Below the pieces are notes generated by a model, which was given only the letters and a program-made list of their open reading frames with translations, was not told where the DNA came from and made no database searches. DNA of 64,000 nucleotides from Selaginella moellendorffii (Eukaryota; Streptophyta; Lycopodiopsida; Selaginellales; Selaginellaceae), in contig NW_003314263.1 of the NCBI RefSeq assembly GCF_000143415.4, forward strand, positions 1,638,749 through 1,702,748. The letters are read 5' to 3'. The translations under genes and the position numbers were made by a program. Shown here piece after piece: positions 1 to 11,871 of the stretch. The first letter of the stretch is position 1, and the number at the start of each line of letters is the position of its first letter.

Positions 1-284
1 CGTTAGGGGTTAGTTTCTCTAACCCAATTTTGCGTTGATGTCAAGTAAAAAATCATGCAACCTTATCCATTATGAATTCAGTAAGTGAGCCAGGTTTATG
101 CATTGCATCTATGTATACCATGATGTATCCTTAACAGGCTGTGGCTCGCCCGTTAACTTGATCCAACTGTTGGCAACCGTCGGATTGAGTCAGGTTCTCT
201 GCCAGAACGTGGTTGACAACTGCCAAGTTCTCTAGAACCCAGCTGCCAACTACCAGGTTTTGGAGAACCAGGCTACTAGCTGCC
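1..284. other. left flank of the retroelement, no gene seen
   Basis: No coding sequence is visible. The stretch carries spaced, imperfectly palindromic motifs of the form gttct-nn-agaac (near 226-237) and gtttt-gg-agaac (near 258-270); a further one lies just right of the element at about 7611-7622. The retroelement therefore seems to have inserted into an older repetitive sequence. Confidence 0.5.
280..284. repeat. target-site duplication, left copy
   Basis: CTGCC directly precedes the left LTR and is repeated directly after the right LTR (7604-7608). Five bases is the usual duplication length for LTR retrotransposons. Confidence 0.85.
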
Positions 285-797
285 TGTGAGACACAAAATC
301 TCTAGGCCCCAAAGTGGAGCCGGAAAGGGTGCCACGTGGTAGTGGCTGAAGTGAGAGCTAAACGAGCGTAACACGTTTGGACCAAAAGCTCCAACTTGAA
401 AAGTCAAGAGCGGGAGTGGAACTCCCAAAGAAGTGCTTGAGGAACGAGCACGAAGCGAGCAAAAAGCGAGGCTCCAAAAAGGGACTCGAGATGGAGTTTG
501 AGGTGGACCCGAGATGGACCCGAAATGGAGTCTGAGATGGAGTTTGAGGTGGACCCGAGATGGACCCGAAATGGAGTCTGAGATGGAGTCCGAGATAGAC
601 CCGAGATGGAGTCCGAGATGGACCCGAAATGGAGTCCGAGATGGAGTCCGAGATAGACCCGAGATGGAGTCCGAGATGGACCCGAAATGGAGTCTGAGAT
701 GGAGTCCGAGATGGACCCGAGATGGAGTCCGAGATGGACCCGAGATGGAGTCCGAGATGGAGTCCGAGATGGAGTCCAAAGTCGAGACTGAGACCGG

Positions 798-829
<32 letters not shown>

Positions 830-1930
830 TCGGGACCGAGAACGAGACCGAGGCCGAGGCCGAGACCGAGCCCGAGCCCGAGTTTGAGTTTGAGTCCGAG
901 TTCGAGTCCGAGTCCGAGTCCGAGTTCGAGTCTGAGAGGGTGAAAGCCCAAAGCGTTCGTCTCCCAGACCCTGGGGGGTTTGGTGAGCTCCAAAAGTATA
1001 GTAGGGGGAGGACTGCAGTGGAGCCAGTTTGGCCAGGAAAGGCCAGTTTGGCCCAGGAAGGCCAGACCCAGTGTTGGGTGATGAGCTGCCCACTAGGAAG
1101 TCCAAGACTAGGGTGAACACGGACCGGCAAGCGGGGTAGCTTGGTGAAGTGTTCAAGAGCCGGCTCTAGTTCCCCCGGGAGATCGACTGGCCGATGCTCC
1201 CAATCCAAGTGTGGGTGGCACTACCTACTTGGATACCTGGTGTGGCTCAACGGAACCCGCTCTAAGCCCATGGCTAGAGCACCCAAGGGCAGAAGGCGAG
1301 GAGAGTACCCAGGTGGCTCGCGTAAGGCCACGGTGTTCCGAAATGTTGTCCCAAAGGCCCAGACTGTGGAAAGGAAAAGGAGCAGTCCTTTGGGGTGGTG
1401 ACCAAGGACATAGTCGTGTGGTGAGGAAGTCCCAGAGGACTGTGGGACTTAGTGGTCGGGCCTGTGGGTCTCGATCCAGTGGTAATGTTGGCAAACACGA
1501 CTAGGGGCAGAAAGGGATTTAGTGGGGACTGACAGAGGGATATTGGGGAAGGCTATTCCCCTTGTCGGTGGGCATCCTAAGGATGCTAAGGAGTGGATCT
1601 GAAATGACCACTCACGGATGGTTTGCCTAGTCTTGAAGAGCCAAGACGGTGATGCAAGTGGTATTGGACTACCAGTGTGGCAAAGGTGATTGGGCATGGG
1701 CTTAGCATAACGGGTTGCTATGTCGGTGGTACCTTTGAGTGTCGGTCATGGGATCGGACACGTGGGGCACTTGGACCAAGTGCAAATGTTGAGTGGCATG
1801 GATGCCATTCTCGGGGCTAGCAAGTCCCAAGTCCTGGATTGGACTTATGGAGGTTGTGAATGAGACTCCTCCAAGTGGTCAGAGGTGTGGTTAAGTGACT
1901 AAAGTAGAATGGAAAATTTAGTCGCTCACA
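285..1930 (+). repeat. 5' LTR
   Basis: Starts TGTGAGACACAAAATC and ends GCTCACA. It is closely matched by 6040-7603. It has a CACGTG core near 331-337 and an internal minisatellite at 483-940. Long antisense and sense frames across the minisatellite are products of its low-complexity repeat (Glu/Asp/Arg or Ser/Asp strings) and are not genes. Confidence 0.88.
483..940 (+). repeat. minisatellite inside the 5' LTR
   Basis: Runs of a 12-bp unit that alternates between gagatggagtcc and gagatggacccg occupy about 483-780. They are followed by 6-bp gagacc-type units (about 785-880) and gagtcc-type units (about 880-935). The equivalent tract in the 3' LTR is shorter, which accounts for most of the length difference between the two LTRs. 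Confidence 0.85.
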
Positions 1931-4900
1931 ATTTGGTATTGGAGCTGTTCCTTAGTCCGACTTTTATTGGTGCTCAAGTATATCACCACTAGTGTTGGCA
2001 TCGGAAGGTCCGAGGAGTGGGCCTATCTTTGAGGAGTAGCAAGTCGGGAAGACATGGCTCTCCATTACAGTTCATGTGTGAACTTGTAGACAAGGTGGTG
2101 GATAGAAAAGGGCCAATAATGGAACGACTTTGGGATCTTAGGAATAGTGCAAGGGTTTCCTCATTGAGTTGAGGATGTGATCCGGATGAGCATTTGTCTC
2201 AGCAAATTGGCTAAGGTTGTTGTGGTAAACAACTAAAGTTGGGATCACGGGAAAGATAGAGACTCCAAAACAATAAAGGAGTCATAAGATTATCCTCATA
2301 TAGTTGAGGTTGGTGCTCATGAATGTGAGACCAAAGGTAATGACTGTGGAAGGTCAAATACGGAAGAGGACTCAAGTCCTTGAAATGGTAGTCGGGGCTA
2401 CCTTTAATAAATGCTGGAACAACCCAAGGAGTTGGGGGGTGTACTTAGAGATGAGTGGTATTCTCATCGCATGGACAAGTAGTCCTAAGGGGCAAAAGTT
2501 GCCCCCAGAGAACAAAATTAAGTGTCGGAGTAACACTTGTGAAAATATTCCTTTTGAGTAGGACAAGAATGCAAGAAGTGTATTCCAGTGAGCTAATGCC
2601 TCACAAGTAGGACCTTACGGGTCTGTGGATTAACCAAGTCCAAAACTGCTAGATGACTCAAGTAGAGTCAAGGGATGGTCCTAAAAGGACTGATGGAAGC
2701 ATTTGGACTGAGGTGTGTTGTACCCCACAAAGGATGGGGGGGGATCATAGGATCCAAGGATGAGAACAGAGGGTATCTCATCGATGGCAAAATGTGCCAT
2801 GCTAAAGTTATGGGAAAGGTGTTCCCAGAAGAAAACAACTTTGACATAAAGTTGTGTGTGACCTCTATGGGGCAGTGCTAACGGATGGTTGGCATGAGAA
2901 ACAGTGGTGTTGGTCTTGGCAAAGACTTAGACACGAAGGAGAAATGTCATAGAGGTAGGCTCGTGGAGCCGATGGTGTGGAGACACCAAATGTGCCAAGG
3001 TGTGATACCTTGAGGCTATGTTGGTGGGTTCATGAGAACCCCTTGCCAAATGAATCCCAATGGAAATGGGAATGGCATAGCCTAAGCTGCAGAGCATGTA
3101 GTTGGAGTGTGGTGACCCAGATAATGATGGAGGTGTGAAAGCACCAAGCAATGAGTTGTAGGACTTGACAACTATGAGGCAACTAAGCAAGAGGTGCAAA
3201 ATAATTGGTTAAACGGGTAGAAGGTAGCTACCCAAGCCTTCTTAATGGCATAAGGAAGTTGGATATACCCTTACGGGGGATAAGTTGCTTATGTTGCGAT
3301 ATAGTAAGTCAATGTCATAAAAGGAAATACTCATTGTCAAGGAAGCCATCATGGGGACACCCGAACACTCTAGAACAACAGGAGGTGGTGTTTGATGTCG
3401 CGAGGGCAATAGATAAGGCCCAAGGGACTAAGTCCCTAGCAAATGATGGATAGAAGGTGCTATCCAAATGTCCAAGGTGGAGAAGACACGAGAAGACTGT
3501 CTACTCGAATTGGACAAAGCCAAAAATGGAATTTTGGCAAGATTAGTGATGGGCATGTAAAGGCCCATAAGCAACAACGTAATCCCGGTGTGTGGGATTA
3601 TAAGGTGAGCATACCCGGATTGAGGAACCACTCCCTAGGCTATTGGGTAGGTTTATCCCTAAGAATGCTTGTTAAGGCATGATAGAAAGTGCAAAGCTAT
3701 CCTCCTGGTCTGGAGGAGAATGACCAAAGGAAAGGTGTGAAGCCAAAAGCAAAAAGTATGGGGGTAGAACCAAACCATAGGAATCGAAGGGCATAACCAA
3801 GGTTGGTTATGCCGGCTGGGAGTGGAGAATCAAGTGGGGGCTCGAGGGTGTTGCCGCTAGCAACCGTGATGCCATGGAGAGTCCAAAATATGGAATTGTC
3901 CATGTTAGACTATATGGTAATTGGAAAGCTTGCAAAAAGGGAGGCATTAGCAAGCTAAGGGACAGAGTTCCTTCAAGGTTCCCAAAGATGATTCTAGGTA
4001 GCTTAGTACCTAGAAAGGCCAAGTGTAAATGGTTTAAAGCACGCGTGAAATCAGAGTGGCGCAGTAGAAGCGTGGTCTTGAAGCTTGCCATGAGGCAAGG
4101 CTATCAAGGTTAGGGAAGTAGTTCCCGAGTGTTCAAAGAGAGGGCTTTGAACGAAAGTCGATGATCAAGGGCTTTCACGCTTGTGCAGGAACCATGTTAT
4201 AGTGGTCGGAGGACTTGCCAAAGCGAGATTGGCAAGTCAGGGGAACAAATACCCTAGTTGAAGGTGATAACTTCAAAAAGGGTGGGCCATGGGGCCAAGC
4301 ATGGAGGAGTCCATGCATGATCACAGACTTGTCAAGTGAGAGGACTTGGCAGTGTGGAGGAACTAGGTTCCTAAGCTGTGATTTATAGTGCGCTTTGAGT
4401 ATAAGTTGGTGCACCGGCGTGGGGAGTCACGCTAGGCATCCAGGGTGATGCCGTCCGTAGATGCATATACGAAGGTTGGGTTCGAGTCCCGACCCTCTAG
4501 TGCTTGGGTTCGAGTCCCAAATCACTAGGGCGTGGTGATGGTTTGGAATATGAGGACACTCATATTTCGGTGGTCATGGACTCTCAGTGAGGAGACTGGT
4601 TTGGGCACACTGCCAAGCGAGGGATGCCTCGGAGTCGTGATGCACGGTTAGATTGCTTAGAGTGAAAGCTCAGCATATCTAACTTGAACACTTTGGTGCA
4701 AAAGGCACCAAGGACGTGGTGAATGAGATGGGGACACCCAGTCTCAGTTGCTATGGACCCTTGGCCGGAAGGGCTGGCTTGGGCGCACCGCCAAGTGTGG
4801 GGGATGCCCCCGGGGTCGTAGTTAACAAGTTAAAGGTCTGGAAGACTTAGTACCTATTGGCAAACCTGTTAAGGTGCCGAGGTGAGATCACTAGGTGATC

Positions 4901-6039
4901 TTGTGGCTAAATAAGGACAAGGTCCTTGTTTGGGTTAAGGAATAAGGTTCCTAGTTCAAAGTGTTGATTTGAACTATTGATAATGGTGTGGCTTGGTCAA
5001 GGTGACCAAGTGGGAAAAGCACCTTAGGGAAATGAGCTATGTCATTGCGATGGCATAGTGTGTCCAAGGAAAGTAGTCTCTAAAGAGACCCATGAGAGGG
5101 TCACAAAGTTGGGCCGAGGATAGAGCCCACAGCAGAAGATGCTAAAAGAGACTTACTAGGGGTGAACACCCTAGTCTTGGCAAAGCGGAGCCTTTGCTAT
5201 GGAATCAAAAGAATACCTCAAGGAGGGAGGTAGAGATTCGATGTTGCTTGGTGCAACAATCAATGGATAGGAGCAAAAGATGAGTGGCCAAGATAGGGCC
5301 GTGGAATCCCTGGGAAGGAATCCAAGTGACAAAGTTAGGCGAGGAACACTAATGTGTTGGACGCTAACAAATTGCGGGAAAGGAAGTGTGTTTCCAAGGA
5401 TGGATTTCGAATTGCTCCGATTTGGCGAAAGTGGAAGCTCCAAGGGAGGGAGTGGTAAAGTAGCCAAATGATAAGGCGATGGACAACCCTAGCACAAAGT
5501 GTGATAAATGGAACTTAGTGCCCAAGGTGGCACGAAATAGAAGAGAGGATGATAGTGCCCTCAAGGAATGAACTTCCTAGGATAGGGAAGTGGAGTTGCA
5601 CAATCTGTGCAATGCAAGGTGTTGGAGACACCTAGGAAATTGACTTCCAAAAGTCAAAAGAGTAAAAGTTCCAAGGTGCAAACATTCAATAGATGGAAAT
5701 TGAGACTACTCAAGAAGGAGTAGTGGGATTGACTTAGAGAAGGGTCTCTAAGAGGTTGAGCAAGAACTAAACCAATAAAAGGAGAGAACCACTACATGTG
5801 GTCCAATCAATCTCTAAGTTGGAGAGACTACCCTCCTTAGAGGATAGGCAAGGCATGGTGAGCCTTTGGTGTCAAACCATTGAGGCATATGCAAAAGGCA
5901 TGGTGAGCCTTCAATGTCAAACCATTGACAAATATTGGCTAGGTGCCAAGGATGGAAATGGTAACACATGCGAGTGTTACTTTACAAAATGGTTTACCGT
6001 TCGATGAGGACATCGAACTTCGTCTATGGGTGGTGGAGT
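1931..6039 (+). other. internal region of the retroelement, non-coding
   Basis: About 4.1 kb that is purine-rich on the plus strand and crossed by stop codons in all frames. No retroviral-type domain is recognisable. Apart from the primer site it contains two adjacent T-arm-like hairpins near 4474-4520. I see no gene in it. Confidence 0.7.
1934..1945 (+). other. primer binding site (tRNA-Met type)
   Basis: TGGTATTGGAGC lies three bases after the LTR end. It matches the plant initiator-tRNA-Met primer consensus TGGTATCAGAGC at ten of twelve positions. Position and sequence both support a minus-strand primer site and fix the element's orientation. Confidence 0.7.
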
Positions 6040-7603
6040 TGTGAGACACAAAATCCCTAGGCCCCAAAGTGGAGCCGGAAAGGGTGCCACGTGGTAGTGG
6101 CTGAAGCGAGAGCCAAACGAGCGTAACACGTTTGGACCAAAAGCTCCGACTTGAAAAGTCAAGAGCGGGAGTGGAACTCCCAAAGAAGTGCTCGAGGAAC
6201 GAGCACGAAGCGAGCAAAAAGCGAGGCTCCAAAAAGGGACCCGAGATGGAGTCCGAGGTGGACCCGAGATGGACCCGAAATGGAGTCCGAGATGGAATCC
6301 GAGGTGGACCCGAGATGGACCCGAAATGGAGTCCGAGATGGAGTCCGAGATGGACCCGAGATGGAGTCCGAGATGGACCCGACATGGAGTCCGAGATGGA
6401 CCCGAGATGGAGTCCGAGATGGACCCGAGATGGAGTCCGAGATGGAGTCCGAAGTCGAGACCGAGACCGGGACCGAGACTGAGACCGAGACCGAGACCGA
6501 GATCGGGACCGAGAACGAGATCGAGGCCGAGACTGAGCCCAAGCCCGAGTTTGAGTCCGAGTCCGAGTCCGAGTCCGAGTCCGAGTCCGAGTCCGAGTTC
6601 GAGTCTGAGAGGGTGAAAGCCCAAAGCGTTCGTCTCCCAGACCCTGGGGGGTTTGGTGAGCTCCAAAAGTATAGTAGGGGGAGGACTGCAGTGGAGCCAG
6701 TTTGGCCAAGAAAGGCCAGTTTGGCCCAGGAAGGCCGGACCCAGTGTTGGGTGATGAGCTGCCCACTAGGAAGTCCAAGACTAGGGTGAACACGGACCGG
6801 CAAGCGGGGTAGCTTGGTGAAGTGTTCAAGAGCCGGCTTTAGTTCCTCCGGGAGATCGACTGGCCGATGCTCCCAGTCCAAGTGTGGGTGGCACTACCTA
6901 CTTGGATACCTGGTGTGGCTCAACGGAACCAGCTCTAAGCCCATGGCTAGAGCACCCAAGGGCAGAAGGCGAGGAGAGTACCCAGGTGGCTCGCGTAAGG
7001 CCACGGTGTTCCGAAATGTTGTCCCAAAGGCCCAGACTGTGGAAAGGAAGAGGAGCAGTCCTTTGGGGTGGTGACCAAGGACACAGTCGTGTGGTGAGGA
7101 AGTCCCAGAGGACTGTGGGACTTAGTGGTCGGGCCTGTGGGTCTCGATCCAGTGGCAGTGTTGGCAAACACGACCAGGGGCAGAAAGGGACTTAGTGGGG
7201 ACTGACAGAGGGATATTGGGGAAGGCTATTCCCCTTGTCGGTGGGCATCCTAAGGATGCTAAGGAGTGGATCTGAGATGACCACTCACGGATGGTTTGCC
7301 TAGTCTTGGAGAGCCAAGACTATGATGCAAGTGGTATTGGACTACCAGTGTGGCAAAGGTGATTGGGCATGGGCTTAGCGTAACGGGTTGCTATGTCGGT
7401 GGTACCTTTGAGTGTCGGTCATGGGATCGGACACGTGGGGCACTTGGACCAAGTGCAAATGTTGAGTGGCATGGATGCCATTCTCGGGGCTAGCAAGTCC
7501 CAAGTCCTGGATTGGACTTATGGAGGTTGTGAATGAGACTCCTCCAAGTGGTCAGAGGTGTGGTTAAGTGACTAAAGTAGAATGGAAAATTTAGTCGCTT
7601 ACA
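6040..7603 (+). repeat. 3' LTR
   Basis: Near copy of 285-1930, ending GCTTACA. It is preceded by a G-rich stretch (gggtggtggag) that may serve as the polypurine tract. Its minisatellite (about 6240-6610) has fewer repeat units than the one in the 5' LTR. Confidence 0.88.
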
Positions 7604-7608
7604 CTGCC
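7604..7608. repeat. target-site duplication, right copy
   Basis: CTGCC, identical to 280-284, directly follows the 3' LTR. Confidence 0.85.
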
Positions 7609-8415
7609 AGGTTCTGGAGAACCCTCTCATCCTCGAATAATATTCTTCCACGTGTCTGTTAATAGTCTTGCCACAGCCTGTTAAGGTTGTTCCCGGGCAC
7701 GGGCTCACTCGTTCCCTCCAGAACGCACTCGCTGGGCTAATGCTCAGCTCGCCCATTCTGGGCGGGAACGTGCTCGCCCTACCTAGGAACTACCTCATAA
7801 CCAATCAAAAGCATTGTACAAACAATGACAATGTGCCACTTTTCATGGTATTTTGAAATATAAAGTTGTTATCTTTTCTTTATCAAATAAACAGGCGATA
7901 GTAAGTTTCTACATTATGAATAGTTTATTGATATATATAAAACCTAGACACTGACATGTGTTGTCATAGAAAATACTTCCTTTGATTTTAAAATTAAAAT
8001 TCAGAACAGACATTTTGTCGTGTGGAATATAAACATATCTTATCTAAGGATGGGATTTCAACAATGTTTTTCTTAGACAATGCATGAAATTATACTTTAT
8101 GGTCAGTATAGTGAAGGTTTTGTCACAGCTATTAGAGTTTTTGGTCACAAAGACAGGTTTTAGATGAGAATGCACTTATATATATATTAGATCATCCTCC
8201 TTTATGATGATCTAATTGTCTTTTGTGCTTAGATTTAGCTAAGCAATTGTTATATTAATCAATAAAAACTAATACTTTATAAATAGAAGTCTCAAACTAG
8301 ACAAACATATAACAATTTTAACAAATATTGAAACTAAAAGTTCCTAGAGTTTCAAGAAGCTCACAAAATATCAATATCTGTTTATATATTATATATGTAT
8401 GATATTAAAAGGTAC
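7609..8415. other. AT-rich intergenic sequence
   Basis: Base composition falls sharply after about 7800 to long A/T-rich stretches. I see no convincing gene, tRNA or transposon end. Confidence 0.5.
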
Positions 8416-8907
8416 TTATAGGCAAATATTTGTATTTATATATGACAATGGTTTGATGCAATTTTTCCAGCCAGGACATACTGTGTAAAAGCTGTGTTGC
8501 AAGTTATTGTAGTCTCTATTGTTATAGCTTAGTGTTAAATCAGTATATCGACTAGATTGGAGTCTCACATGTAATAAATCATTATCTAAATAAACAAATC
8601 CTCCTTGACCAAAAGGAATTATACATTCATTCCATATAATATCAAATGCCTCAACAATATCATCCATAATCTTTGGATAATACGAATCAACAAAAACAGT
8701 CAGTGATAAATTATTCTGAATAAAATTTTGACGACCTGTAAGATTTTGACGGACAAAATCTAAAACATCATATTTAAGTTCACAAACATCTTTCTCATTA
8801 TATATGGAATTAGTTCTAGGAATACAAGCTTTTATAAATGGAGAGCTCATTCCAGATATTTTATCAATTACTAAATAAATTATAAATAAAAAAAATTTAA
8901 TTGTCAT
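8416..8907 (-). CDS. orphan AT-rich ORF, putative secreted protein
   Basis: An uninterrupted 163-codon frame in very AT-rich DNA. The first ~19 residues are hydrophobic (FFLFIIYLVI) and could be a signal peptide. The rest is hydrophilic, rich in Asn, Ile and Tyr, with Cys residues at the N-terminal third and near the C terminus. I do not recognise the family. An open frame this long is unusual in such AT-rich sequence, where TAA and TAG are frequent, which argues weakly for selection. There is no intron and no recognisable partner nearby. Codon use is unlike the GC-richer genes from 12 kb onward, so a transferred or transposon-derived gene is possible; a chance ORF is also possible. Confidence 0.35.
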   Translation of the reverse strand: MTIKFFLFIIYLVIDKISGMSSPFIKACIPRTNSIYNEKDVCELKYDVLDFVRQNLTGRQNFIQNNLSLTVFVDSYYPKIMDDIVEAFDIIWNECIIPFGQGGFVYLDNDLLHVRLQSSRYTDLTLSYNNRDYNNLQHSFYTVCPGWKNCIKPLSYINTNICL

Positions 8908-11871
8908 ACTTAGAAATGTTAAACTTAACTTTGCAATTTCAATTATTCCTTGCTAAAAATTTCATCAAGCTTAAATATCCTTGATGGAAGGAATATACTA
9001 GGATAAAAATTGCCAAGAACCCTATCTTGTTTCAAAATAAAATAGGTTTATATGATTTTAAAATTTGCAAAAGAATGTTTACTGAGATATGTCATAAGGC
9101 TGTTTAAAGAATTACAAGAGGATAAAAGACTGACAAGGAGAGAAAAGAAAACCATAATCATTAAAATAAGGTTAATAGAAACTATTTTTGGTAAAACTTG
9201 TCTAGAAGTATCATTTAGGCATCCAATCCTAAATGCCTATGTACTGTAGCGCACGTGGTTTTGACCCTTCATCCTATGGTGATTTACCATAGGATAACAC
9301 CACGAAGCAGAACCTAAACCCTCTTTATGCCACGTGACACATGCCACGTGTCCATAGTAACTAGAGGTTCAGGGCCTTGGGCCACTGAACGAAGGAACAG
9401 TGCCAAACTCCCAAGCACGAAGCCAAGGAGTGACGAAACCGAACCACAGAGCAACTCCTGAGCATAAAGCCCAAGGAGCAAAGGGACAGGAGCCCGGAGC
9501 GACTTGGAATAGTTCTAGAGTAACCAGCATCCCAATGCCAGGACCAGCATGCAAAACGGAGCCAAACGGAGTTTGGTGCTATTTCGGCATACCGGTGGCC
9601 TAACGCGAGGACATAGGTACTCCACCAGCTAGCATGGTGTGGAACTTGGGCTTAGACCCAAGCCAGATGCAAAACAAGGACAGGCACGCAAGCGGGAGCT
9701 AGACTATGCCTCAGATTGGTCAGCCATGCTCAACCTACCCACTATCCCTACTATACATTTGGAACCCCCCATAGTAGTCTTTGGGACAAGCAAGCTCAAA
9801 ACTTACTAAATATGGAATGTCCTTAAATTGTGAATTTGGACACGAGACGAACACCATTGTGTTCAGACCGATATTTACATTCCGTAGATATGCCAAATGA
9901 GCAAATCTGGACACTTTCCATAAATAGCATTTGAGACCGAAATGAGACTAACATAAAGGGCATGATAGTGAGGGTGTTTGGCAGACACGGTAAGCTATCA
10001 TGTAGCGATATTGAGGGACCAATCTTAATACGTGAGGGTTCTTGTCAAGCCAGTGCAAAACAGAGCAAAAGAAAACTAACAAGCCGGGCTGAGTATGCTC
10101 AGTTAAATAGACACTTAGGAATTCATTCCTTATGCTCATCCGGCCAAGTACAGATGCAAAGTCCAGTTTACTAACACTTGAACAAGAGGGACTAATAAAG
10201 GGTCCAGCAATACTGACTTCCTGCCATCGTGGCAGCAAGGTAAGAGTGTCCGTAAGGACTAGCCGACAGGTAACTTTCGATACCCGAAGTCACATTCGTG
10301 ACATGTACACATTAGAGGTTTTGGGTTCAAATCTTTTTTTTTTTTATAAAATAAATCTAGTTAAACTATCATTACTTTTATCTGGTTTGCAGAGTTATCA
10401 ATTAATTTATAATTATTTTTACTTTATTTGTAATAAATTTTCACAAAATAATAATAATAATATATTAATTTGCTAGGAGTTTGTTGTCAAGAAAAGGGGA
10501 AATGATGAAATTACTAAAATACTAAAAAAATGAGAAGAAAAGATGGATTTTTATGGAACACCTTGAATATAAAATCTTCAAACCCTTACTTTTATAAAGG
10601 CTTTCGAAACTAATTTGGTTCAACTCTAAGTTAATCCAAAAATTTAATCTAGGTATGGATCCACATTAATCCTAGATGCCCATCCATGTATATTGCAAAT
10701 CTTAAATTCAAATATGATGAACAAAGTTTTAGGGTTTAATCTTTATTGTGACCAAAAGCGGTAAATATACTTTTTCGTAAAGATAAAGGTATAGCAAATA
10801 CACAATAATATCCTCCTTTAATATCAAGTATCAAGCTGTATAACTAGGTTTAAAAGGTGAAAAGTATGAGTAAAGTGAAAAGTAAACCCAAAAAAGTATG
10901 AGTAAAATAAGAAGTAAACCCCCAAGTATAAAACCAATTGCTAAAGGACATGAATATAATTAAAAAAGATGAAAAGCATAGTTGATGAATAATGAAGAGT
11001 TATGTGTTGAAAAGTGTTAAGAATTATCATAAGCAAACTTCGCAAAAGGAAGGAGATCAACCCAAATATTTTGTTAATAAAATAAAGCATTAAAGATACT
11101 AATCAAGAGTATCTCATAGATATTATATATAATGCCCAGCCCTTTCTATTACAAAATAACACCCAAAGCCAAATCTAAAGCATTTATTTTAACAAAATAC
11201 AACTTTATATTGTCAAGATAAATGAAAACTAAAGTAAAAGTGAATATAGAGTTTAGGGGATTAAAAAAAGTTTGGGCATTAATGGGCATTAATCATTGAA
11301 GGAATAAGAACAGAAGTTTTTGGTAGTAATAATATCTCATAAATACATTATATCTACTTGACATATATTGTATAAAAACTACAATTTTGTCATTTTGTCA
11401 ATTTTGAATATTTCTTTCTTTGATAACAGATGTAGCATGAGAATAATACTTCGTGGGGTGAATCAAAACATAATAAATGTTTTGTCACAGTTATTGGAAT
11501 TTGCAAGAAGTGCAAAGATCATGCGAGCTGATCCGAGTAAGTTTCGTTAAAAACACGCTTACTAGAGTGTTGGTGTAACTCTAGGTTGACAATGTTGATC
11601 CGTTTTCTCTCAGGACCTATGCACGAGGAGCTCGATCGAAAAGAGTGCTGCTCATTAGCTGGGGGTAGACTATCTGGAGTTGGCTCCCACTGCAAAAAAA
11701 TCTGGTAAGCTCCAAGCTAAACTAGCAAAATGGTACCTCGTCATTTGTCTGTATGGCACACGAAACTCTCCTCGGCGGGCCTGCATTGTCGAGGTCATTA
11801 GTGTCGACTTGGAATGCGAGGATATCCTCGACTGAAATCCTTGGTTTGTCTTCTTGGCCTGGAAGGAAAAT
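8908..11871. other. intergenic region without a recognisable gene
   Basis: Mostly AT-rich. A 65-codon frame at 9052-9249 (+) and frames at 9400-9603 and 9948-10476 have no features I recognise. The GC-richer block at about 9250-10330 holds three CACGTG cores (near 9252, 9331, 9345) and a small perfect hairpin, and may be a decayed transposon. A T-run at about 10330 follows a ggttcaaat motif that resembles an RNA polymerase III B box; this is too weak to call a SINE. Confidence 0.4.
9271..9295. repeat. perfect 10-bp inverted repeat
   Basis: ATCCTATGGT, a five-base loop (gattt) and ACCATAGGAT form an exact hairpin. It lies between CACGTG-containing stretches. Function unknown; it could be a transposon terminus or a chance hairpin. 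Confidence 0.6.

Larger units (their letters stand above)
285..7603. mobile_element. complete non-autonomous LTR retroelement (LARD-type)
   Basis: Two long direct repeats (285-1930 and 6040-7603) begin TGTGAGAC and end in ACA, as LTRs do (TG..CA). The element is flanked by identical 5-bp sequences CTGCC at 280-284 and 7604-7608, a perfect target-site duplication. A tRNA-Met-like primer binding site follows the left repeat. The roughly 4.1 kb between the LTRs has no frame longer than about 100 codons, and I recognise no gag, protease, reverse transcriptase or integrase. That combination fits a large retrotransposon derivative moved by proteins supplied from elsewhere. Outside a variable repeat tract the LTRs differ at only scattered positions by eye, so the insertion looks fairly young. 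Orientation (+) is inferred from the primer site. Confidence 0.88.

Noticed and set aside
226-237. gttct-ct-agaac palindromes read as heat-shock elements
   Set aside because: The spacing between TTC and GAA is four bases, not the two required in heat-shock elements.
276-1208. Long overlapping frames on both strands in the LTR (Ser/Asp-, Arg- or Glu-rich)
   Set aside because: They are translations of the 12-bp and 6-bp minisatellite, open in several frames at once, and recur in the other LTR.
3428-4414. Short frames in the retroelement interior as gag or protease remnants
   Set aside because: None shows a zinc knuckle, DTG/DSG or other retroelement motif, and all are shorter than about 100 codons.
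10216-10345. Possible tRNA-derived SINE ending in the T run at ~10330
   Set aside because: A box-like and B box-like motifs are too far apart and no flanking duplication is visible.
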